23,481 nucleotides of DNA from CAXGUU01 sp964012875 (GTDB taxonomy: Bacteria; Pseudomonadota; Gammaproteobacteria; Ga0077536). The notes beneath the pieces are model-generated. The model made no database searches. It was not told the origin of the DNA and saw only the letters and a list, made by a program, of their open reading frames with translations. Within the stretch, counting starts at the first letter, position 1. Each line of letters starts with the position of its first letter. Made by a program: the position numbers and the translations under genes. Location: assembly GCA_964012875.1 (NCBI GenBank), contig CAXGUU010000012.1, positions 1 through 23,481 on the forward strand, written 5' to 3'. Below, in pieces: positions 14,859 through 21,949 of the stretch.

Positions 14859-15119
14859 ACCCAAACCGGCAAGTCCCTGGCACACCTGAACAAGGGTAAC
14901 GCACCATAAACAGGCTGCTTATGCGTATCAGCTTTGTCATACGTCCGGCGCCACATATTCTGCGCGAGCTTTGACGGCATTCATGCGCGTGCACGGTCGA
15001 TCTCAATTGGCCGGATTTATAGATCGAGTTTATGCGCGAGCTGGCGCAAAGTCTGTTCGGCGCGCTGTTCTTTGCCGACGCGCATTGTCGTCTCAACAAG
15101 CTTTGATGGACGGCCAGAT

Positions 15120-17177
15120 TTACCGACTCAGTTCGATAACAACATAACCACCCGCCGTCATCCGTGCCGAGTATCCATCCGGTACAACAACCGTTGTATC
15201 CACGGCAACCAACAATGCGGGGCCAGTAATGACCTCGTCGCGATTCATCTGATCCGGATCAGCCATCGTCGCCGTTACCCAGGCGTGGGTGACAGGATCA
15301 AAAAAGCGCGTCTCACCTGCGCTGCTGGCGCCTGCCCCGCTCGCTGGACCGGGGCGCCCGGGTGGCTCGACTCGCCCGGCGGCAACCAGACGCCACATCA
15401 CAAGTTCAACATCATTGTCGGGTTCGGCAATGCTGTAGCGATCGCGATAGCTGTCGTGAAACGTATCGGCGATGACCTTGAGATCCGCTGCACTGACCTG
15501 TGTGTCAGGACAGGCGACATCGAGTTCGGTCACCTGTAGCGGATAGCGCGCCGACGCGAACAACTCAAAATTCCGGCGCGAGGCATCCACGCCAAGGCGG
15601 TCAAGGAAATCCTCGCCGCGTGCGTGCAATGCGCTGAGACCGGCGTTGACCTCGTCATCGGCGAAGGCGCGTACCGTGGTCGGCAGACTGGCGACGTTGG
15701 ACCACTTGAGGTCGGCATTGAGCGCGCCGAGTGCGCACAAGACCGATGTTTCCCGCGGGACAATAATCCGGGTAATTCCAAGTTCACGCGCAAGTTCAAT
15801 TGCGGCAACGCCGGTGGCGCCGCCGCCCGTTACGAGCGTGAGACCGCGTGGATCAATGCCGCGACGCACCGTCATTTCAAGAATGCCATTGATCATCCGC
15901 TCGTTGACGACGCGAAGGATGCCGAGCGCCGCAGCTTCAAGATCCAGATCCAGGGGTGCGGCTACATGTTCGGTAATCGCCGTCACCGCGGCATCGCGTG
16001 AAAGTTTCATGCGACCACCAAGAAATTGCTCCGGCGCCAGGTAACCGAGGGCCACGTAGGCGTCAGTTACTGTGGGACGCGTACCACCGCGCCCGTAGCA
16101 TGCGGGCCCGGGCTCAGCCCCGGCCGACTCCGGTCCGACCTGCAACAAACCGCCGCGATCGACGCGCGCAAGGCTGCCGCCACCGGCGCCCAGGGTCAGA
16201 ATCTCCACTGCCGCAATGCCAGTCGGATAATCATTGATACGACCGTCGCGGGTGACCGTGATCTGACCATCGATCACGGTGCTGACATCGAAACTGGTCC
16301 CGCCCATATCGATGAGCAGGGCGTCCTGCGTACCTTCCTCCTGCACAAACTGGCGCGCCGCGGCCGGGCCCGTTGAGGGGCCGGAGAACAACATGTAAAC
16401 CGGGCGCTCAAGAATCTCGCTGACCGGTTGAATGCCACCATCCGACGACACCACCAGCAATTCGCCGCCAAGCTGCCTGTCCTTCAACACGGCTTCGAGA
16501 TCATTGAGATAAGCGGCCACCACGGGTTTCAGCATGACGTTCAACACCGTGCAAGAAGTGCGCGTGTACTCGCGCAACACCGGTTGCACATCCGATGACA
16601 GGCTGACCGTCGCTTCAGGCCAATGTTGTTTCAGTAATTCGCCGACGCGCCGTTCGTGCGCGCTGTTTCGAATCGACCACAACAACGCGACGGCCACCGC
16701 CTCACACCCGGCACGCTTGAGCGATTCGATCGCAGCCAGCACCTCGTCGTCTTGAAGTGGCGCTACGATCCTGCCATCCGCATCGACGCGTTCATCGAGT
16801 TCAAGACAATAGGCCGGCTCGATCAATGGCTCCCGTGGTGGCCTTGTAAAATCGAAAATGTCGTTGCGACGACCTTCACCACGCCACAGCGTGTACTTCG
16901 TACCCCGCGTGCACAGCACGCCGGTTTTAGCGACCTTGCCTTCGAGCACCGCGTTAGTAGCAACGGTCGAACCATGGACAAATACCTCGGTGTCACCGAG
17001 CAGCTGTTCGACGCTAATCACCAGGGCGTCGGCCGCCAGTTGCACGCAGTCCATTACGCCCTCGGAGAGTCGTCCGGGCGTGCTGGGCGATTTGAAGCGA
17101 CCGACCAGCACGTCGTCCCGGGCGATCGACAAATCGGTAAATGTACCGCCGATATCGGTACCGATACGGTAACTCAT
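15120..17177 (-). CDS. hyuA: Hydantoinase/oxoprolinase subunit A
   Basis: A 685-residue protein of normal HyuA length. The ATP-grasping actin-fold motif IGTDIGGTFTDL lies at residues 5-16, VHGSTVATNAVLEGK near 68-82, and the second nucleotide-binding motif LLIDMGGTSFDVSTV with the family pattern GAGGGSLARVD follow. The C-terminal quarter is the smaller hydantoinase A C-domain. HyuA acts with HyuB in ATP-dependent opening of cyclic amides (5-oxoproline, N-methylhydantoin); related enzymes are acetone and acetophenone carboxylases. The start ATG overlaps the hyuB stop by 4 bases, so the two are coupled. It is the last gene of the minus-strand operon. Confidence 0.93.
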   Translation of the reverse strand: MSYRIGTDIGGTFTDLSIARDDVLVGRFKSPSTPGRLSEGVMDCVQLAADALVISVEQLLGDTEVFVHGSTVATNAVLEGKVAKTGVLCTRGTKYTLWRGEGRRNDIFDFTRPPREPLIEPAYCLELDERVDADGRIVAPLQDDEVLAAIESLKRAGCEAVAVALLWSIRNSAHERRVGELLKQHWPEATVSLSSDVQPVLREYTRTSCTVLNVMLKPVVAAYLNDLEAVLKDRQLGGELLVVSSDGGIQPVSEILERPVYMLFSGPSTGPAAARQFVQEEGTQDALLIDMGGTSFDVSTVIDGQITVTRDGRINDYPTGIAAVEILTLGAGGGSLARVDRGGLLQVGPESAGAEPGPACYGRGGTRPTVTDAYVALGYLAPEQFLGGRMKLSRDAAVTAITEHVAAPLDLDLEAAALGILRVVNERMINGILEMTVRRGIDPRGLTLVTGGGATGVAAIELARELGITRIIVPRETSVLCALGALNADLKWSNVASLPTTVRAFADDEVNAGLSALHARGEDFLDRLGVDASRRNFELFASARYPLQVTELDVACPDTQVSAADLKVIADTFHDSYRDRYSIAEPDNDVELVMWRLVAAGRVEPPGRPGPASGAGASSAGETRFFDPVTHAWVTATMADPDQMNRDEVITGPALLVAVDTTVVVPDGYSARMTAGGYVVIELSR

Positions 17178-19024
17178 GATGTCTCACCTCGAAGCGCATC
17201 CGTCGCCGCAAGGTCCAGCTGATAACCGTGGTTCGCGGGCACCAGGGCAACCCGGTAAATGCTTCGCGCAGTATCGACAGTGACGAAGCCATTGTTCACA
17301 TCTTTCAGGACCGCTTCGGGATCACGGGTCCCGGGGTCGCCGTGGCCGCCACCGCCGCCAGTATCAGCGACCCATGCCTGCGCAGCCTGAATATCAGTGG
17401 TGCCGGCGTTTTTTAGCGCCGCAAGCTTGGCGCCGGTCGCGGCGTCTTCAACCCAGTGATCTGCCAGGGCCCCCGGTGAGCCACCTTCGAACCCGAAGGC
17501 AGGGCAGGTATGGCCTGAGCCGCCGTAGTGAATATTCATGACATGGTCGCGCGGCTGTATGCGGTGGCGCACACCGACCGCACCGCGATAGTGGCCGGGC
17601 CCGCCGGAATCCGCAATTGCGCTGACTTCCCAAACCGTTAAGGGTCGCGCCAGCTCCACCAGCTCAATCGACTCGTAACCCATGTTGCCCATGATGCAGG
17701 CGCCGAACATGTGCGGCAGACCATCATGCTCACGCGTCGCGCCGCCACCGCTGGCAGCGAGGTAGAAAGCGTGTGCGTAGTCTTCACCTGCCGCGCTCCG
17801 ACCTGATCCAATGTAGTTCGCCGCGCAATATTCGCCCATGCCCGCCATGGCCTTATCGGGCAGAATTTGCGACCACGCCTTCAGCACCAGGTTCGTGACC
17901 TCGTCGCACAATGCGATCGTCGCCAGCGAGGTGCCGACCGGCCAGCGCGGGATGCCGGCGACAGCGCCTTCGCGCTGTTTGACGTTGATGCGCTTCAAGG
18001 CGCCGTCGTTGTTGGGTATGTCCGGATCCAGTACGGGCAGGGTGCCCTGCAAGGCCGAGCAGCGCGCCGTGGCGTAGGTCAGGTTGTAGCCGAAATCCTT
18101 TTGATCCGGCATGTCGGTGTAGTCGAACTCGATCCGCCCTTCGTCCGGCATCACCTTGAGCTTAAGCTTGAGCGGCACGCCGTCCGGAAAGAATCCTTCG
18201 AAAATTTCGCCGGTCATGGCGACCTCGATTTCAGCGGCCGGCAGTTTGCCGATGACATCGATCATGCGGCGCTCGCCGTAATTCAACGCCTCGGAAAAAC
18301 AGCCTTTGACGACATCGGTGCCAAAACGATCACAGAGGCTTTTGATGCGCTTCTCAGCAGTCCACAAGGACCCCAGCTGGGCGAGAAAATCGCCGTACCA
18401 GTGTTGCGGATAACGGATGTTGTAGCCGAGGAAGCGCACGATATCGTCAATCGGCTCGTGATCGCGGCACACCCGCACGCCGGGAAAATGCATGGCTTCT
18501 TCGTAGACGTCTTTTGCACTGGCGTCGGCACTGCCGGGCACGTGCGCACCGATATCGATCAAATGACACTTGTTGGCGGCCCACGCCACCAGCAGGCCAT
18601 TGTGAAAAATCGGCGCGAACATGGTCCAGTCGCCGACGTGCGCATTACCGGCGTAGGCCGCATTGTTTACGAACACATCCCCTTCACGGATGTCTTCGCC
18701 AAACACGCGAATCAAAAACCTTAATGCCGGGTCCATGGTACCGACGTGAATCGGCAGGCAGTCATGCATCGATAGCACTTCCGCGCGCGGGCTCATAACG
18801 GTGCACGTGAAATCCTTGGCACCATACAAAATGGGATTGCGCGCGGTCGTCAGGATCGTTTCGGTCATTTCGCTCAGGATGCCGTCGAGTCGGGCGTAAA
18901 CGACCGAGAATACGACCGGGTCGATATCGTCCTCTCCGGGATCGACCGCGCCCGGCACGCCGCCGATTTCGTCATCGCTTAAGGGGTCAATAATCAGGCG
19001 GGGGTCATAAGGTGGTAGCAACAT
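17174..19024 (-). CDS. hyuB: Hydantoinase/oxoprolinase subunit B
   Basis: A 616-residue protein of the HyuB family. LDGILSEMTETIL and KDFTCTVMSPRAEVLS open the fold, LPIHVGTMDPALRFL and VFVNNAAYAGNAHVGDWTMFAPIF follow, and CHLIDIGAHVPGS is the conserved His/Asp metal-type site (family form GHHxDIGG.xPGS). A glycine-rich GGGGGHGDP segment lies near the C-terminus. It forms the catalytic partner of HyuA; sequence alone does not separate hydantoinase from carboxylase use, and no small third subunit is nearby. ATG 19024 is preceded by GGGAG. It begins 44 bases after the FAD oxidoreductase stop. Confidence 0.92.
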   Translation of the reverse strand: MLLPPYDPRLIIDPLSDDEIGGVPGAVDPGEDDIDPVVFSVVYARLDGILSEMTETILTTARNPILYGAKDFTCTVMSPRAEVLSMHDCLPIHVGTMDPALRFLIRVFGEDIREGDVFVNNAAYAGNAHVGDWTMFAPIFHNGLLVAWAANKCHLIDIGAHVPGSADASAKDVYEEAMHFPGVRVCRDHEPIDDIVRFLGYNIRYPQHWYGDFLAQLGSLWTAEKRIKSLCDRFGTDVVKGCFSEALNYGERRMIDVIGKLPAAEIEVAMTGEIFEGFFPDGVPLKLKLKVMPDEGRIEFDYTDMPDQKDFGYNLTYATARCSALQGTLPVLDPDIPNNDGALKRINVKQREGAVAGIPRWPVGTSLATIALCDEVTNLVLKAWSQILPDKAMAGMGEYCAANYIGSGRSAAGEDYAHAFYLAASGGGATREHDGLPHMFGACIMGNMGYESIELVELARPLTVWEVSAIADSGGPGHYRGAVGVRHRIQPRDHVMNIHYGGSGHTCPAFGFEGGSPGALADHWVEDAATGAKLAALKNAGTTDIQAAQAWVADTGGGGGHGDPGTRDPEAVLKDVNNGFVTVDTARSIYRVALVPANHGYQLDLAATDALRGETS

Positions 19025-19068
19025 TTCAGGTGTTCTCCCGGGGCGTTGAAATGGACGGTTCGGTCCCG

Positions 19069-20367
19069 CTACTTGGGCGCAGCGACCCTGGCGAGATCGA
19101 GTGCGCCGAAAACCGCTCTCAATAGAATGTAGAGTAATCCAGGTCTGCCGTTGTAGAGCGGAAAATTCCGTAGCGGTATACTATCGAGCACACTTTTGGC
19201 GTCATCGAGGCCGAGAATCTTCTGCGCCATCTTCGACCCGAGATAAAGCGCCATCGAAAAACTGCCGGTGGCGCAATAGTGCATGCCGTGGTCGGCGCCG
19301 ATGTGGGGCAGGCTGTCTGCCGACAGAGCGAGGTTGCCGTGCCAGCAATACTCGGCCTCAATACCTTTCAATTGTGGAAACAAGCGCTGGTAGTTCTTCA
19401 AAATTCTTCCGGCCTGAACCCGGTCGCTGGATGTTCGCAGATAGTTGGAGGCGAGCAACAGGCGCTTTTCACGATCACAGGGCCTGAAGTTATAAAACAT
19501 CTGTCGGGTATCGACGGCGCTGCGCAGCGTTGGCAGCAACTCGGCCATCAGATCGGCGCCCAGGGGTTCGGTCGCCACGACGTGCGCCAGAAACGGGAAA
19601 ATCTGGCGGCGTAAAGCGCCCGAAGCCACGCCCGAGTAACCCTGCGTCGAGACAATGATCTGGTCGGCGAGCGTCTCACCTTTGCTGGTGGTGAGTCGAA
19701 ACCGGTTGTCCTGCAAGCGCTCAATCGACAGGCATTCAGTGTTTGGCAGGATAGTAGCCTCGGTCTCCGTGAGTGCGTTAACGAGGCCGGCGGTGAGTTG
19801 ACCGGGGTTCAGATCGTGGTGCCCGGGAAGCACCTTGGCGCCGAAATAATGGGTGCTGGCTTCGCCACCAATTTCCTTTTGGAGCTCGGTCGCGGGAATC
19901 ATGTAAGCATCGTATGGACCGAATGCCTTCTGGTGGCGTTCAAGATAAGCCGCCATCGTGTCGTAGGCGGATTTGGTGGTCGCCAGCACCAGCTTGCCGC
20001 GCTCGCGTAACCCACATTCGATTTGCTCACGCTCGATGAGGTCCAGCACGAAATCGTAAGCGCGCTGACCTTCAGCGATGAGCTCGTGCCGCGGCACGCC
20101 ATGCAACTCGGTATCCAGTTTGCCGGTTGTCGTACCATCGACCCGCTCTACGACCAGGCCCAGATTTCTTGAGCAGGCACCGTAGCCCGGCCAGTGTTTC
20201 TCGATTAATGCCACGCGCGTGCCGGCCCGCGCCAGTTCCAGTGCGGCGGTGAGGCCGGCGAAGCCGCCGCCAATGACCGCAACGTCCACGCGTTCCGGTA
20301 AGCCGGCGTCGGCTAACGGTACCGGCAAACTGCTTTCCCACCACAGCGGTGTTGTATCGAGACTCAC
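19069..20367 (-). CDS. DAO-family FAD-dependent oxidoreductase
   Basis: A 432-residue flavoprotein of the D-amino-acid/glycine oxidase fold. The Rossmann FAD motif VAVIGGGFAGLTAALELARAG starts near residue 29, LIEKHWPGYGACSRNLGLV (about 54-72) corresponds to the GASGRNGG region, and the C-terminal HGNLALSADSLPHIGA and CATGSFSMALYLGSKMA bind the flavin. The resemblance is to gamma-glutamylputrescine or sarcosine-type oxidases that oxidise secondary amines. The start is GTG 20367. It is the first gene of the operon with hyuB and hyuA and is transcribed away from the TetR gene, which suggests that it oxidises an amine produced or consumed by the hydantoinase step. Confidence 0.9.
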   Translation of the reverse strand: MSLDTTPLWWESSLPVPLADAGLPERVDVAVIGGGFAGLTAALELARAGTRVALIEKHWPGYGACSRNLGLVVERVDGTTTGKLDTELHGVPRHELIAEGQRAYDFVLDLIEREQIECGLRERGKLVLATTKSAYDTMAAYLERHQKAFGPYDAYMIPATELQKEIGGEASTHYFGAKVLPGHHDLNPGQLTAGLVNALTETEATILPNTECLSIERLQDNRFRLTTSKGETLADQIIVSTQGYSGVASGALRRQIFPFLAHVVATEPLGADLMAELLPTLRSAVDTRQMFYNFRPCDREKRLLLASNYLRTSSDRVQAGRILKNYQRLFPQLKGIEAEYCWHGNLALSADSLPHIGADHGMHYCATGSFSMALYLGSKMAQKILGLDDAKSVLDSIPLRNFPLYNGRPGLLYILLRAVFGALDLARVAAPK

Positions 20368-20430
20368 CTGGCCACCCGGATTAGATGCATGCGTTTATCG
20401 ATAGTGACGAGATGAGGTCAATATCGCCTG

Positions 20431-20470
20431 TTCATTTATTATGTAATCATTATTATAATAAAATAACAAT
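20431..20470. promoter_or_regulatory. AT-rich divergent promoter with 12-bp palindrome
   Basis: The gap between the FAD oxidoreductase and the TetR gene contains a very AT-rich patch. TTATTATAATAA at 20450-20461 is a perfect palindrome and contains TATAAT on both strands (plus 20454-20459, minus 20452-20457). TTATTAT also occurs at 20437-20443. The -35 sequences are weak (TTCATT at 20431 for the plus strand), as expected for regulated promoters. TetR binding here, controlling both directions, is an inference. Confidence 0.5.
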
Positions 20471-20502
20471 CGCTGGAGATCGTTCACAAGAGCAGGATTT
20501 CG

Positions 20503-20517
20503 ATGGGCGCTGAGTAA
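20503..20517 (+). promoter_or_regulatory. Four-codon minicistron overlapping the tetR start
   Basis: ATG 20503 encodes Met-Gly-Ala-Glu and ends in TAA at 20515-20517, whose last A is the first base of the TetR ATG (TAATG). AGGA lies 5 bases before the mini-start, whereas the TetR ATG itself has no good ribosome-binding site. TGA at 20511-20513 blocks any upstream extension of the TetR frame. Translation of the regulator by re-initiation is therefore plausible. Confidence 0.35.
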
Positions 20518-21173
20518 TGCCAAAGCTAGTCGATCACGATGCGCGTCGAGCTGAGATCGCACGGGCGACCTGGACGGCGGTGCGCGACGTCGGCATAGAG
20601 CGCCTGCGGTTGCGGGACATCGCCGACGAAGTTGGATTTACCACCGGCGTATTCGCGCATTATTTTCGTGATAAAGGCAGTGTGCTGAGATACGCCTTCA
20701 ACCTCGCCTACCAACATGCCCATGAGCAGATCCTGCAATCCAATGAGTCGGTGGACTCGGGGCTGATGCGCCTCAGAAACGCACTGATCGCGCTCATTCC
20801 CGACCCGAAACAACCCGAAAGCGTTGCCTTCGTATCGATGTGTTTCGGCATACGCAATATCAGCGATCCACTGCTGACGGCTGACTACAGGAAAAAAAGA
20901 AACGCCTATGGTCGACTGCTCAAATCCTGTATCCGCGATGCCATCAGCGAGGGTGAAATCCTCGTCGACACACCGCCGAATGAGATCATCGATCTGGTGT
21001 TTGCCGTGCTTGATGGCGTCTGTATTGCGGCATTGCTGAATCCCGACGGTTACTCCAAGAAGCGTGGCAGCCGCATCATCGACACCATGATCGAACGGCT
21101 TTCCGACGGACGCGCAAATGCTGCAGAAACTGAAACGACTGGCAGAAAAAAGACCAAAGGAGGAACGCCTTGA
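20517..21173 (+). CDS. BetI-like TetR/AcrR-family transcriptional regulator
   Basis: A 218-residue one-component regulator. The N-terminal helix-turn-helix covers about residues 10-55: RRAEIARATWTAVRDVGIE, LRLRDIADEVGFTTGVFAHYF and RDKGSVLRYAF. This matches the BetI-type TetR signature. The rest is a helical ligand-binding and dimerisation domain, with a Lys/Arg-rich C-terminus. It is encoded head-to-head with the FAD oxidoreductase-hyuBA operon and overlaps the cupin gene by 4 bases (TTGA), so it probably controls both units in response to a pathway compound. Re-initiation from a four-codon minicistron may set its level. Confidence 0.92.
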   Translation: MPKLVDHDARRAEIARATWTAVRDVGIERLRLRDIADEVGFTTGVFAHYFRDKGSVLRYAFNLAYQHAHEQILQSNESVDSGLMRLRNALIALIPDPKQPESVAFVSMCFGIRNISDPLLTADYRKKRNAYGRLLKSCIRDAISEGEILVDTPPNEIIDLVFAVLDGVCIAALLNPDGYSKKRGSRIIDTMIERLSDGRANAAETETTGRKKTKGGTP

Positions 21174-21556
21174 AAACCGATAACAACCTGATCCGCCTGG
21201 CTCCTGAAAAACTCGCCGGCCTCGGGCTTGAAGAATTCGCCCCCTACCCGGATGACATTGTGCTGTCCGGTCAATCGAAACATCAGCGCTGGCCGTTTAG
21301 CCACGGTGAGCTTTTTGTGGGCGCCTACCAGGCCGAGCCGGCCAAACTGACGCTCGAAGATTATCCCTACGACGAATTCATGTACCTTTTGAGCGGCAAG
21401 CTTTCGATCACCGACGAAGATGGCAATCTCGAAGAGTTCTACCCCGGTCAGGCACTGGTGTTAAAAAAAGGCTTCAACGGTACGTTTGAGATGCACGGCA
21501 ACGTACGCAAAATCGCCATCGTCAACGGTGACAAATATACGCCGCCTTCATCCTGA
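21170..21556 (+). CDS. Small cupin-domain protein (DUF861-like)
   Basis: A 128-residue single cupin. EDYPYDEFMYLLSGKLSITDEDG and FYPGQALVLKKGFNGTFEM are the two cupin motifs. The metal-binding histidines of the classic HxH motif are absent, as is common in the DUF861/cupin_3 group around amine and ureide catabolism. The start is TTG 21170, overlapping the TetR stop as TTGA, with an ideal AAAGGAGG sequence 6 bases upstream that decides this start. It may bind or rearrange an intermediate of the adjacent oxidase-hydantoinase pathway; a reaction cannot be assigned. Confidence 0.85.
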   Translation: MKTDNNLIRLAPEKLAGLGLEEFAPYPDDIVLSGQSKHQRWPFSHGELFVGAYQAEPAKLTLEDYPYDEFMYLLSGKLSITDEDGNLEEFYPGQALVLKKGFNGTFEMHGNVRKIAIVNGDKYTPPSS

Positions 21557-21583
21557 TCTGCAGGCCACTCTTTTGGCGCAGAC

Positions 21584-21837
21584 ATGGGGTGTTGGGGAAC
21601 CGCCGTGGTTCTTGAGGCGCGTGTCGCCACTGCCACGACAACGGTGCTGATGGCGCACCCGTGATTGGTGACACCGCGGCGTGGGCATCACGCAGCCCGA
21701 ACTGGCACACCCTACTGCAACAACATGCCGGCGCGGGTTTTATCAAGATGCCGGCCCGCGGCGGCGAACTGCAGCTGTTTCAGGATGACGTTGCGGCCGC
21801 GGTTAAATTCATGGTGGCGTGGGTCCGCGATCGATAA
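21584..21837 (+). pseudogene. Frameshifted cytochrome c (c5-like) remnant
   Basis: A frame free of stops from 21616 to TAA 21837 encodes a class I cytochrome c domain: CRHCH heme site (codons 21622-21636), NGADGAPVIGDTAAW, HTLLQQHAGAGF, KMPARGGELQLF with the methionine ligand, and a final VKFMVAWVRDR helix. It resembles cytochrome c5. There is no start codon in that frame because TGA 21613-21615 precedes it. The upstream part lies in another frame from ATG 21584 (ending VVLEAR); one missing base near 21620 would join the two as EARCRHCH. No signal peptide is present even then, so it looks like a broken and truncated gene. A sequencing error explains only the frameshift. Confidence 0.7.
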
Positions 21838-21858
21838 GTCCGGTAGCGCCGGACTTTT
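21837..21858 (+). terminator. Intrinsic terminator
   Basis: AGTCCGG (21837-21843) and CCGGACT (21849-21855) form a 7-bp stem around TAGCG, followed by TTTT. It starts at the last base of the cytochrome remnant stop codon and separates region D plus the remnant from the next gene. Confidence 0.85.
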
Positions 21859-21949
21859 AAACAGCAGCAGCAACGCGGGTACCGGTGGCTAGGGCCGCTT
21901 GATTCGCGAGTACAATGCGCGCGTTACATCCAAAAGCGCGAGATCGAAC

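Noticed and set aside
15017..15085. A 22-codon minus-strand frame rich in Gln/Arg downstream of hyuA
   Set aside because: Too short to judge, no start signal; the whole 14859-15119 gap otherwise shows nothing.
17867..18724. A 285-codon plus-strand open frame
   Set aside because: It is the mirror of hyuB, with no domain signal of its own.
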